In this document: piece by piece, positions 1-9,900 of the stretch | Layout of the letters: each line of letters opens with the position of its first letter | Position numbering within the stretch: position 1 is the stretch's first letter | Source of the DNA: Larus michahellis | Lineage: Eukaryota > Chordata > Aves > Charadriiformes > Laridae | DNA: 64,000 bases | Assembly (NCBI RefSeq): GCF_964199755.1 | Contig: NC_133897.1 | Span: 124,264,125-124,328,124, forward strand | Direction: 5' to 3' | The notes under the pieces: generated by a model | Told to the model about the DNA's origin: nothing | Database searches by the model: none | What the model saw: only the letters and a program-made list of their open reading frames with translations | Program-made: the position numbers and the translations under genes

Positions 1-2977
1 CAGAATTAAATTACCACGTTTCCCATTGTCCTTCCTTTTTAAATTAAAATTGTGGGATCTTTAGGGTGCTTCTTTTTCACATGATTTTATGGAGCTTAGA
101 GTAATAGGCCCTGAGCTTGCTTAATGATAAAAGGAACTATAATAACCCAAATAATAGAGTAAAATACAGAAGACAAATTTCATGGTGCCTTAATCTGAGA
201 GGCACTTATTTTAACCCTTTGGTGAGTGCATAAGATGCTATTCGGAGCCCCACATTAGTTGGTAGCATAATTGCAGTGCTTTGAGCATAAATGTGCACTT
301 TGTTCTGCCTTCGTTTCTTGTACATATTACTTCATTCTGCAGCCTCTGAAGCGAAAAGCACGCCCAAACGGAAGCAAGGGAAGAGAAAAGAGGAAACCAA
401 AGTGATTCAATTATTGCCTTCAGCCTTGAGAAACTCATACAATCAACTTGTAACCGCACATGTGCTGTGGTGGGTTGGCTCTTCTCTGCACACGGAAAGC
501 ACACTTAGGAAGTGAAAGTAAATTGCCAGAACATACTAAAGGAAGGATCTAGCTCTTATTCCCTGTAATGGGCAATCATAAAACCAAAAAAAGTATATAT
601 TTAGAGTATTTGGAGTAACCTCTGGGCAAAAGTACCGTCCTCAGATCTACTGATTTTAAGCAACTCATTCATGAAGAGTTAAAAAAAGCTATGAAACGTG
701 GTATATAGGTTGCTATTATGCAGGTGCCTTTAGAGGAGAGGCTGGCCTTTTCATAGCTTAACTTTGCACTTAAAAGAATAACGTTTAGCACTGGTGTCTA
801 AAATTAAACGTAAAAAAGCAATTGATTTCAGAAAAGAGCGATGAAGGTATTTGGAGTGTGGGGAGCATGTTTTCCTAAGGAATATTTTTAACAGCTGATT
901 ATTTGGATATAGAATCAGAGAATGTAGTGATAGCCAAAGAGATTCAGTGGATAGATTCACCGTGGAGGCAGCTTTTCCCTCATGTTTCAAGAAAGTCATC
1001 GACCAGCAGCTCAGAACAGAATTCAATTTACATTGGTAAATAGCTTGTGCAGGTACAGAAGGGCATTTCTAGAGTAATGAGGTAAAACTATTAATGCAAA
1101 ATGTTTTGGAGAAGTGTCCTGACAGCAAATGGAAAGCAGTCTCACAGGAAAAGCAAGAGAAATTCAGATGCCTGGGAAGTTTATGCTGCAACTGGACAGA
1201 GAGCTAGGGATCTGTGATAGAGCACTCTGTTTCAATTAAAGAGATGAGCCAGAAGAGCTTCTAGCCTTTCCCATCTTTGTGCTTTATGAATACAGGTGTT
1301 ACAGGCATGCAAAGTAGCATATCTTAATTGTCATCTCCAAATCAGACCAGTTCCACTTGTGTTTGGTTTAGCATACTGTATTTTGATGAAGTTTTCATCT
1401 GATTTCCCTTAAGGACAACAGTAGCATTTCCACTCATTCAAGAAGTTGAGCTCTTATGCTATTTCATTTACTATGGGTGTAGAGAATTTTAAGTGTGAAT
1501 TAAAACAATGGAAAAGCCTTTGTGACATGACACAGGAGAGCAAACCTAGAACTTTGACAGTACAAATAGCTGTTGACTGCCAGAGCTTTACTCATACACC
1601 AGTAAAGATTTGCTCTGGGAAGAGAAAGCCGCACAAAGAGCTGCTGGAGCCTAAGGACTTCAAAGTGAATGACATGGAAGTGCAAATCAATACAGTAACC
1701 ACATGAAACTTTTCAAGGGTATTTGATGCCTTCATGTGTTCATTTCGAAATGTTACCTCACAAATTCCCACTAACCCTATCTTTCTTGAACTCCCTAGCT
1801 ATTTCCTGAAAAAAAATCTAACAGGTCCTAGGGAATCGTTGTTATAACCTTGAGATTTTTGTCAGAAGATGCTTGGAGAATATGAAAAGCTTTATTTGAG
1901 CTGGTCTTTTTTTGGTAGAGTGCTTCCTGTAGGGAAAAGGTACAAAACTTCTGTCGTGTGCCTATTGCCTATGTTACTCCAGTTCAGTCCTCTGCAGGAC
2001 TCAGCTGGAGGAGACAAAAGGTGTGCATATGGTCTGTTGCGTTATTTTGCTGAAACGTACTCTTCTTCTAGATATTTGCACCTTGTGTTTATCCAGCTGT
2101 AATCTTCTCAATAAATTGTTGGAATTTTGATTTTGCTATTACTTGCTCCTGCTGGTACCCTAATGTAGACATAGTCCTCTTTAGATTGGACGCCACCTAT
2201 TGCTTATCTGGTTTTGAGCTTTGCGCTTTGTTGAAAATTGAAAGTAGTGTTGTTTCGCACTAGCCAGTAATGAGGAGGCATGATTAGATGATGTTGTAAT
2301 GCTTTTATATAGTTCAGGTCTTGGAGTCCTTTTTCAAATCATCTGAAGAAAAATAATTCATTACTGGATAATTCTTTCCTGTGATATATTAGCTGATATA
2401 CAGTCATAATACATTCACTTGACAGTTCTGATATGTAAAACAGTTTTAACAGAAATATCTTTAATCTTTCTGAAATGGCTATATAAAGTATATTATACTG
2501 TGACTTGACTGCTACTTTAAAAGAGCATCATGCAAATGTTACTGGACTCCTGCAAGGCTCCACTGACTTTGATGAACTTTGGATCAGGCCCAGATTTCCT
2601 AATGTCAGAGTCTCAGGAAAAGTACTATAATAAGGCTGCTCGAGTGGCATCCTTTCAACTGTTAAAATGCAAGAAAGAAGACTTTTAAAAATGTTTTTGA
2701 TAAAGTATATTTCACAATGTTCTTGTACTATCGTAAGTAGCAAAAAAGCAACAGCGTTTTAAAGCAGTCACTCTAGGAGAATGCTCTGTATGGTTTTAAA
2801 TGTTTTATAATGCAGTGGACATATTCCTTTCTAATGTCCAGTACTTGTGAACTAAGGATTTGCATCTGAAATTCACTTTAATCTTCACTTGGTCGTGTAG
2901 AGACACTTACATTTTTCTGTGTTCCAAAGCCTTGATAAACCAGACACAGGTGTTTTCTTTAATTAGAACAAACAACA
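1..2977. other. Intergenic sequence downstream of SNAI2
   Basis: AT-rich sequence with only short chance frames. Near 2556-2596 the text ACTTTGGATCAGGCCC resembles the end of an old amniote interspersed repeat, but the match is by eye and weak. In other vertebrates this side of SNAI2 leads toward CLXN/EFCAB1; no exon of it is recognised here. Confidence 0.6.
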
Positions 2978-2996
2978 GAAATCTTACTTAAAAATG

Positions 2997-3002
2997 TTTA
3001 TT
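2997..3002 (-). terminator. SNAI2: SNAI2 distal polyadenylation signal AATAAA
   Basis: A canonical AATAAA on the minus strand, about 1.08 kb after the stop codon. Cleavage would fall near 2975-2985. It is the last canonical signal in a plausible position, and the implied mRNA of about 2 kb suits the family. Confidence 0.7.
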
Positions 3003-3358
3003 GTAAAAAAGTGGCTAGAAAACAACATAAATTTCACTTCACGCTTTCTTCAAGTTATCTATAGATGCTATAGGCAACAATTCACTTTCATTCATAACAC
3101 ATTCAGTCATATAAAAATAAAAATATTTACATTATGTCCACATACTTTACAAAATCATCAATAAAAAAGGCACTTGGAGGGGTAATGCTGAAAATATTGC
3201 ATTTCCTTTGTGCATTTAAAAAAAATAGTCGTCAAACTCCCGTGAACCCCCTCTCTTGCACTTATTCCCGTTTTTTAAAAAAGATTAAAGTTTAGAGGAA
3301 CTATTTCATATTAAAAGATGGTCAAGCATGCACCAGGAATGTTTGAAGCTACAGTCAT

Positions 3359-3379
3359 TATATATATATATTTTTTTTT
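3359..3379. repeat. (TA)6 followed by T9
   Basis: A short AT microsatellite plus homopolymer in the SNAI2 3'UTR. Confidence 0.85.
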
Positions 3380-3625
3380 AAAAGGCACATGCGGTTAATT
3401 TGTGGCTTTCAATTTTCCGTACATTCTCTTACATGTTTTTTTTCCTGTCTTAATTATGCAGTTTTAAAGCATTTCGGATCATTAATGAAGGCCTTGGCTT
3501 CTAATAAAATAAAAAATAAAAAACACAGCAATGAATAATATTAAACATTTACTAAGGTAAACTTGGAATACTTTTTAAGGCACCTGAGATAAATGGTGTC
3601 TAGCAAAATTCACTTGGGTAGTATT

Positions 3626-3631
3626 TTTATT
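3626..3631 (-). terminator. SNAI2: SNAI2 possible proximal polyadenylation signal AATAAA
   Basis: A second canonical AATAAA on the minus strand, about 455 nt after the stop. Its use would give a short 3'UTR that keeps both miR-203 sites, the miR-30 site and one miR-1/206 site, but loses all three miR-124 sites and the other miR-1/206 site. Confidence 0.4.
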
Positions 3632-3906
3632 AAAAGTTCCACTCAAAATACTGTTTCTTTGGTTGAAATGGCTTGGCAGGAATGTATTGTTAACTTTGCA
3701 GCCTTTTCTAAGCAAGAAAAGACAACATACATTTGGCTTCATCTATAAAGCAAGCTGATAATGCTGCTTCCTTTAGATCTACTTGAAATGTCATGCACGG
3801 TGTCTTTCCCCGTATTTCAGAATTCTCACTTAAGAATGCAAATGCGTGACTGAACAGAAACAACTTAAAGCTCATTTCTACTGACATTCTAAGTTCTTCC
3901 ACTATT

Positions 3907-3980
3907 TTGTTTGTTTGCTTGTTTGGTGGTGTTTTGGGGTTTTTTAGGGTTTTTTTGGTTTGTTTTTTTTTTTTTTTTTT
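3907..3980. repeat. T/G-rich low-complexity tract ending in T18
   Basis: TTTG-type repeats grade into an 18-base T run (3963-3980) on the plus strand. In the SNAI2 transcript this is an A-rich tract inside the 3'UTR, a possible internal oligo-dT priming site. Confidence 0.85.
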
Positions 3981-4080
3981 GGCTGAAAAGCAGACGAGAA
4001 AACGCCTTTGGATTTCCACTTATCATTTGGAACAGGAGTGGAGAAATGCATCGAGTCCAGGTAAACATTGACTGCATGAC

Positions 4081-4262
4081 TCAGTGTGCTACACAGCAGC
4101 CGGATTCCTCATGTTTGTGCAGCAGAGACATTCTGGAGAAAGTTTTGGAGCAATTTTTGCACTGGTATTTCTTCACATCCGAGTGGGTCTGCAGATGAGC
4201 CCTCAGATTGGATCTGTCTGCAAAAGCCCTGTTGCAGTGAGGACAGGAAAACGGCTTCTCTC
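4081..4262 (-). CDS. SNAI2: SNAI2 coding exon 3: zinc fingers 4-5 and C-terminus
   Basis: Encodes the last two bases of codon 209 to the stop at 4081-4083. Finger 4 (residues about 213-235) follows the canonical TGEKP linker, which is split across the intron. Finger 5 (about 241 onward) is the atypical last finger of the family, ending in HKHEESGC rather than a normal His-X3-5-His. The protein ends in CCVAH, as in other vertebrate Slug proteins. The acceptor reads TTTTTAG/GAGAG. Fingers 1-4 are the main E-box-reading fingers in Snail proteins (established knowledge); no ligand is lost here. Confidence 0.97.
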
Positions 4263-5215
4263 CTAAAAAGGAAACATCAAGGAAAAACAGGGTAAATCTT
4301 TAAAAAAGAAGTACACACTTAAGACAGGTAACACTTGCTTTTGTCCTAAGAAACAAACAAACAAACAGAAAGGATTTGTTATAATCAAGAACGTGTAAGA
4401 AAAAGTTAATCAGGCCAGAAATACAACAGCTTTCAGCACTGCTGACCGTACTTGCAGAACTGTGTCTTTTCAGAATACGCTGCTAAGTGCAGTCTCCGAA
4501 GACAAGCTGCTGAGTCCTTCTGCATCTACAGGTGCAGGCAGTACTTTTAGGATGGGCTCCTCCCAACATTTTCAAATCTTTTCATAGAATTTTTGCTGCT
4601 TAACGCTGTCTGAATTACGGGGGACAAGGGCTTTGACTGAAAAGCAGCAGACAGCTGCACAGACAGTACATTCTACCCAGTGTTATACTCAAAATCAAGT
4701 TTTTGCCTCAGCAGAGAAAAAACCCCAAACAACCTGCTTTGGCGATGATGTGTTTCTAATTCTTAAGGACTTGAGATAGCGCCTGCAAAACTTGCCAACT
4801 GCTTAAGGAGTCAGAAAGCAGCCCCTCATGCATTGCCTTTCTGTTTTGCTGCTTGATTTCAGAGCCTTCTCAAAGCCTGAAAGTTAACATAAAATCCTTA
4901 AAGCAAAACCTTCCACTAGTGGAAATGGGCTAAACCATCCTAAAATTATCAAGGGAGCAATGCTGATTTATGTCAGTATCTGGTCCACAGTTATGAGACC
5001 ATCCTACGTTCCCCTCCCATCCACCCCCCAAGAGGGAGAATTTAGCCTTTCAATAATATATTTGAAATTCTGTGGATGCATTTCAGGTTAGTAAAGAAAC
5101 ACTGGGGGTTTTTTGGTTGGTTCCCCCCCCCCACCACCACCTGTGAGGAAAAATAGCAAAAGGGCATCCTGATGTTATAGCAACAAGAAACTGCAATTGT
5201 AATGGTTGGTCTTAC
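4263..5215 (-). other. SNAI2: SNAI2 intron 2
   Basis: A 953 bp intron from the GTAAGACC donor (5215 downward) to the TTTTTAG acceptor (ending at 4263). It includes a short AAAC repeat near 4349-4366 and a C run near 5126-5134, i.e. G-rich in the transcript. No other feature is recognised. Confidence 0.93.
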
Positions 5216-5761
5216 CAGTGTGAGTTCTAATGTGTCCTTGAAGTAGCCAGGGTCTAGAGAAAGCCTTGCCGCAGATCTTGCAGACACAAGGTAGTGTGTG
5301 GGTCCTGATGTGCATCTTAAGCGCTCCCAGGCTGACATACTCCTTGTCACAGTACTTGCAGCTGAACGATTTCCGAGACTGGGCATCACAGTGCAGCTGC
5401 TTATGTTTGGCCAACCCAGAGAAAGTTGAATAGGTCTTGTTGCATAAACCGCACTGAAACTTTTCGGCTTCGATTGCATGGGGGTCTGAAAGCTTGGACT
5501 GGATTCTCTCTTCTTCATCGCTAATGGGACTTTCTGAACCGCTGTGATCTTTGGAGGAGGTGTCAGAAGGTGGAGGTGGGCTGACTCTTCCCAAAGATGA
5601 GGGGTATCCGGAAAGCGGAGAGAGGTCGTTGGGTAATGGAGAGGGTAGCAGCCCGGTTGTAGTCCACACAGTAATGGGATTGTAAGCTACTGAGCTCAGG
5701 ATCTCTGGCTGTGGTATGATAGGGACTGGGTAGCTTTCATACAGGTATGGGGATATAATCA
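5216..5761 (-). CDS. SNAI2: SNAI2 coding exon 2: SLUG domain and zinc fingers 1-3
   Basis: Encodes the last two bases of codon 27 through the first base of codon 209. Residues from about 27 form the SLUG-specific segment ([14 protein letters not shown]) that distinguishes this gene from SNAI1. A Ser/Pro-rich stretch follows, including a [12 protein letters not shown] acidic-serine patch at residues 100-111 that resembles phosphorylation and turnover regions of Snail proteins. C2H2 fingers lie at about residues 128-150, 159-181 and 185-207, each with both Cys and both His ligands visible. The acceptor reads CTCCAG before TGATT; the donor reads ACTG/GTAAG. No frame damage is visible. Confidence 0.97.
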
Positions 5762-6347
5762 CTGGAGAAAGAAGGAAATTTTAAGGTAAGAGAACCAAAA
5801 AGTATTTCAAAAGGCAGCAAAATTAACATTTTGGGGATTAAAAGGTGCATAAATTAAACAACTCAGTATGGTCATCTGAATATAAGGAAGACTAAGGAAA
5901 TACTATTTCATATATATATTCTGGTGGGTAGAGACAGTGCTCTTGAACAGCCAAATTAGAGTTGGAGAGTCACTTCAAGGCAGCATGTGCTTTCTAAATC
6001 TGTGCAGCCTGTTACAATGAGGCAGTGAAACTTCCTGCAGGATCTGTATAAAAGTTTCAATTCCACCACCAGCAGATACAGAACAAGAAAACTCCAACTC
6101 CTCTCTAAGTAACTGAGTTCAAGTGGATGAACAAACTTTGTGATTCATCCTGGGCAGCACTGACATATTTCTCAAAACTCCCTCCTGGTAAGCAAAAGGA
6201 AAAAAAAAAAAAAAAAAAAAAAAAGAGCTAGCCATGAACTAACCCATTCCCTGGCGCCTGAAAAGCACTCCCACTCCTCCTCATTACCGCCACGCAAAGA
6301 CCACGACCTCAGAAGCAACGCGCTGGCGTTCGCCTTCGTTTCGTTAC
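5762..6347 (-). other. SNAI2: SNAI2 intron 1
   Basis: A 586 bp intron bounded by GTAACG (donor, 6347 downward) and CTCCAG (acceptor, ending at 5762). It has no coding content of its own. It contains a 25-base A run (6200-6224 on the plus strand), which is a T run in the transcript, and the in-frame read-through stop at 6172. Confidence 0.93.
6200..6224. repeat. A25 homopolymer in SNAI2 intron 1
   Basis: Twenty-five consecutive A on the plus strand. No LINE or SINE body is visible next to it, so I call it simple sequence rather than a retroposon tail. Confidence 0.9.
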
Positions 6348-6426
6348 CTGTATGAGTGTCCAGTTCGCTGTAATTCGGCTTCTTGGACGAATTGAAATGT
6401 TTCTTGACCAGGAAGGAGCGTGGCAT
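6348..6426 (-). CDS. SNAI2: SNAI2 coding exon 1: SNAG domain
   Basis: Encodes residues 1-26 and the first base of codon 27. It opens with MPRSFLVKK, the SNAG repression motif that must lie at the extreme N-terminus to contact LSD1. This fixes the ATG at 6424-6426 even though the 5'UTR is open in the same frame for more than 100 codons upstream. The start context has A at -3. The exon ends CAG/GTAACG, a good splice donor. If the donor were not used, the frame would run on into intron 1 and stop at 6172, giving a SNAG-only product without zinc fingers; I see no reason to think this is made. The protein is nuclear. Confidence 0.97.
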
Positions 6427-6592
6427 CTTGGAGGCAGGGTTTCTCCTTCTCCCGGGCTCTCCTGGCGGGTGTGTGTAGCGGTCCCCGGCGGGTGTGCGGC
6501 ACCACACGCACGCAATCACTGCCAGCGCATCCGTGCCTGTCGCCTCGCCTGCCCCGCGACGTCCATCCACTCGGGTCCTGTAGCGGCAGCGC
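6427..6592 (-). other. SNAI2: SNAI2 5'UTR (predicted)
   Basis: A GC- and CpG-rich leader between the predicted start site and the ATG. It has no in-frame stop before the start codon, so the open frame extends far upstream. That extension is not taken as coding because SNAG has to be N-terminal. Confidence 0.6.
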
Positions 6593-6665
6593 AGAGGCGC
6601 CTTGAAAAGTGCTGTAAATACCCGCAAGTCAGGTGCAGGGGGGAAGGGTTTCCCGCTCCTCCAAT
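6587..6665 (-). promoter_or_regulatory. SNAI2: SNAI2 core promoter
   Basis: Reading toward the gene on the minus strand there is an inverted CCAAT box (plus-strand CCAAT at 6661-6665), then a CACCTG E-box (plus-strand CAGGTG, 6630-6635), then a TATA-like TATTTAC (6614-6620). This predicts a start near 6587-6592 and a 5'UTR of about 165 nt. The E-box is the class of site bound by Snail2 itself and by Twist; autoregulation of avian Snail2 through E-boxes is reported (recalled, not checked). The surrounding 6430-6610 stretch is CpG-rich, unlike the desert around it. The exact start site is inferred. Confidence 0.65.
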
Positions 6666-6717
6666 CACTTCGGGATGTTCTCAAGCACTTTTTCCAAACA
6701 GGCTGCTGCTTTGCTGG

Positions 6718-6760
6718 TTTTTTTTTTTTTCTTTTCTTTTTTTTTTTTTTTTTTTTTTTC
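6718..6760. repeat. Long T tract upstream of the SNAI2 promoter
   Basis: About 43 bases, almost all T, broken by two C. It lies roughly 130-170 bp upstream of the predicted SNAI2 start. Poly(dA:dT) tracts disfavour nucleosomes, so it may help keep the promoter open; the length could also be an assembly uncertainty. Confidence 0.85.
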
Positions 6761-6962
6761 CTTCTGGGAGGGCTCTGCGGCTGCTGGAGGGAGGGATCCA
6801 ATCCCCGCTCGCAGGGTTTGGTTCAGGTTTCAGCTCCTCCCGCTGGAGACAGCTGTGAACGGAGGAGCAAGCAGCGGGCAGAGCGCGTCCGCCTGCTACA
6901 AAGTGGGTCTACGTTGCTCTGCAGAATTTCTGCCTAGAAAAATGTGTTGGTCAAAGTGCTGC

Positions 6963-6993
<31 letters not shown>
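6963..6993. repeat. T17A14 perfect palindromic tract
   Basis: Seventeen T are followed directly by fourteen A, giving a self-complementary homopolymer junction about 370-400 bp upstream of the predicted SNAI2 start. It is simple sequence that could extrude as a hairpin. Confidence 0.9.
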
Positions 6994-9900
6994 TGGCCCG
7001 TTTACTGATTCATCTGAATTCTTTTTGTCCTTCTGACAGAGACCTGGATAAGTCATAGGCACTGAAACTTCTTTTTCTTTCATTTTTAAACGAGTCTGGT
7101 TTCCAGATGTTTGATATAAGAATTACAATGGAACAAACTGTTCATTAAGGGCAGAAAGGAGGGAGGGGGACACACACTACAAGATAACAAGTTAGCCGGC
7201 AGAGCTAATGGAAGCCTTTGAGCTGAGTGTGTGCCTGCTCCCTTTAGGAACTGCCTTTGAGTAGCTGCACTTAGGCAAGGCCGGAGCGGAGCAGTGGTGC
7301 CTCCCTGCCCTACGCCCCTCCAGGCAGAAGGGCCAGCGAGATACTGCGAGTGAGTTCAAGGAAAGGGGGAAGCCCTGGAAAAGATGACATTTCAAAGCAG
7401 AGTGCTAGGTTTTATATAATATGCATACTGCTTCAGACTGTTCAAATGAAGAATACTTTCTTTTCTACTTTAAAAATCTGCAGAATGCAAAACCTCGACC
7501 TTTCCTTCCCTGGGAGTAGTCATGTCACTCTTTTGCCTATCCTCTTAGAGCACTGCCAAGGAAATTTTCCTAATTATTTAAAGCAGTTAAAAGATGAACA
7601 GATAAGCAAACCCCCCAAAATTATAGACTGGGTAATTTAAACGTCTCTTAAATGTCCTTCTCCATTAGTATATTTAGGACCTCTTGATTTCCTATGAAGG
7701 TATAATCTGTATTATGTATTTCATTTAGGATGAAAGTCTCTTAAATATGCCACAGAATTTTTCTGGTTATCTAGATTGAATTAGAGGCGATGTTTAGTCA
7801 CAGATAGGGGTTTTTTTTAATTTTAAAATATTTGCATTTTGAAAATACGGGCAGCTGAATGCTAGTAAATTTCTAGCACAAATTATACTCTGATTGACTC
7901 TTGGTCTGCCCTCCCCACCCCTTCCCCCTCCTCCTCGTGTATTAACTACACCTGCCTGGGCACATACCGGTATGCCGTGCTGGTGTGCAGCGAGGCCTCT
8001 GTCCTGTCGGGAGGCGGTGCGGAGGGATGTTTTACAGAGACCACCCCAGCCCTTTTTTGTAGCAGGTGTTGGAATAGATATAGAAAAAAAAAAAAGAAAA
8101 AAAGAATTCCCTCTGGTTCTGTTAAGACACGTAAGAGTAAAGTGCTTTGTCAAGCTGCGTGACTTCTTACTCTCGGGGATGCCAAAACAAATGCAGAGAA
8201 AGTTAGCCATGTTCAAGAACTGATTAAAAAGATTCATCTGTTCAGCATCTAACTCCGGTGTCTGTCGGGGAAAGGTGTCACATGGATTTCCAAGCTGCAG
8301 GGAACACACCCAGGCTATGGGAGGAAAGGGAAAGTGGCAAGGAAAGGGACTTCCCAGGTACCTGCTCCGCAGCTGGGGTGGAAGAACAGAGGCAGCTCTT
8401 CCCAGGAGGGAGCGCAGTGTTTGCAGAGACACAAGCCATTGCTTTCCTCAACTCCACAGAAATGAAGAAATCCACAAAGCATTTTTAAAAGGTTGCATTT
8501 GTGGTCCTGCTCCCCCCTCTCTGCTCTGTTCCATCTGAGAAGTCCCCGTCCCCTGCCAACTCTGGGAAAGCATTGCATTTCAGGATGTGAGGCATTAGTC
8601 TGTATCTAAATAGTCTGTTACATGAGCTGTGATTCAGCCCTTGAGCTGGTTTAAGTTTGTGTGTTGAAATGAATGGGGCCATGCAGATTTTCACTGGCTC
8701 GGGATCTGTTCCTTTGTATGTTTGTTAAAAGTAAAGGGTCTGATTCACCAGTGAGGTACTCCCTCTCGGGGCATTTTCACCAGCATAACACCGGAGTGAT
8801 GCAGTTTAAATTAATTGCACTTATATAAATCACAGGAGCGTAAGCAGTTAGCCCACTGGCTGAGCTGATTGAAGGATGTTAGGAATTGGGTGGAAGGCAT
8901 GTTATTACATGGTCCTGAAAGGATATTAGCAGCACATACTACCTGAGTGAGGTCTGCTGTCAAAAAAAGGGAGAGTCTGCGTGAGGAGTGGGTGAGTCAG
9001 AGTAAACAGGTGCTCTGAGTGTTTATGGCAAATGTGGATGAGAGGGCACCGGGAGACGTGCAGCATCCATCCCCCTGCGAGAAACGAAACGCAAAGGTGG
9101 AGCGCAGAAGACGGGAGGTTTCCCCTCCTTGGGGGAGCCAGGGAGGCGCGGGGGTGGCGGAGGGCGGCAGATGGCTCTGACGGTCATGCCGTCTGCGGGC
9201 AAAGCCCTGCTCCCACCTCCAAAAAATCAAGGCCTAGGGCCTCCCCCCCCTCGCGTTTTACAAGTTGTTGGCCTTTTAGAGATTCTTTATGTTTTCACGT
9301 TGAAAGCTCGTGTAAAGCTGTCTTGTTAATGGCACGGTGGTGCTAATTGCCGCTCTGCGAAGCAGGTAGGAAAAGATCCGAGCAATTCTGTTGCTGAAAC
9401 TTTGGCACGTGCTTTGCACCAACAAAATTATTAGGCCTGAAGTTTCCAAAATTTCAACCCTGCAGCAGAAATGGCTTTCTTTTTTTTAATAATTGTATTT
9501 CACATCAGCCCACTTGTTCACGTGCCTAAATAACAACCTGTGCGCCTCACGTTAGTCTCCCCGTTTCTGACAGCTCCACCAAATCCCTTTCCTTGTCAGG
9601 CTTTCTGAGAAGGGCAGCAATTTTTGTAACTCAGCTTTATGGAAATGGAAGGGTGCCAGAACTATGTTTGTTATCAAAGAGGGAAGAAGGGCCCACGCTA
9701 AGCTATTGCCACCTTAGTTCTTCTCATGACAGCGTTTATGTCAGGAGCATCAATTGCTAGCAAGACCACAGATCAGAAAATGTTAAATATCTGGATAAAC
9801 CACAGCAGAATGCAGAAAAAAAAATCCACCTAACAGTTTCAGAATATTAAGTGAGTTATGCTGGATCACTGTTCCCAGAGCACAATATATTTCTCTGGCA

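Larger units (their letters stand above)
2980..4080 (-). promoter_or_regulatory. SNAI2: SNAI2 3'UTR with clustered microRNA seed matches
   Basis: About 1.1 kb of AT-rich sequence between the stop codon and the distal polyadenylation signal. On the transcript strand it holds two miR-203 8-mer matches (CATTTCAA, at 3663-3670 and 3783-3790), two miR-1/206 matches (ACATTCC, at 3679-3685 and 3336-3342), three miR-124 matches (GTGCCTT, at 3577-3583, 3382-3388 and 3167-3173) and one miR-30 match (TGTTTAC, at 4061-4067). miR-203, miR-124 and miR-1 are reported regulators of SNAI2 in mammals (recalled). A long A/C-rich stretch (T/G-rich on plus, 3907-3980) lies about 100-175 nt after the stop. Confidence 0.8.
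2978..6592 (-). other. SNAI2: SNAI2 (Slug/Snail2) transcription unit, three exons
   Basis: This is a complete gene for the Snail-family transcriptional repressor Slug. Joining 6348-6426, 5216-5761 and 4081-4262 on the minus strand gives 807 nt, i.e. 268 residues plus a stop, the usual length for the bird and mammal protein. All exon borders have GT and AG ends, and both introns interrupt codons after their first base, so the frame is kept. Known role: it binds CAGGTG-type E-boxes through C2H2 fingers and represses E-cadherin and other epithelial genes, using its N-terminal SNAG motif to recruit LSD1/CoREST-type corepressors; it acts in neural crest and EMT. The transcript ends are inferred: the 3' end from the AATAAA at 2997-3002, the 5' end from a TATA-like element at 6614-6620. 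Confidence 0.96.

Noticed and set aside
6172..6801. 209-residue minus-strand frame containing the SNAI2 start
   Set aside because: It is exon 1 read through the 5'UTR and intron 1. The SNAG motif, the splice donor and family length show that only 6348-6426 is coding.
6352..7058. Plus-strand frames of 111-168 codons antisense to SNAI2 exon 1
   Set aside because: They are created by the T tracts (Phe runs) and the CpG-rich promoter; no homology is recognised.
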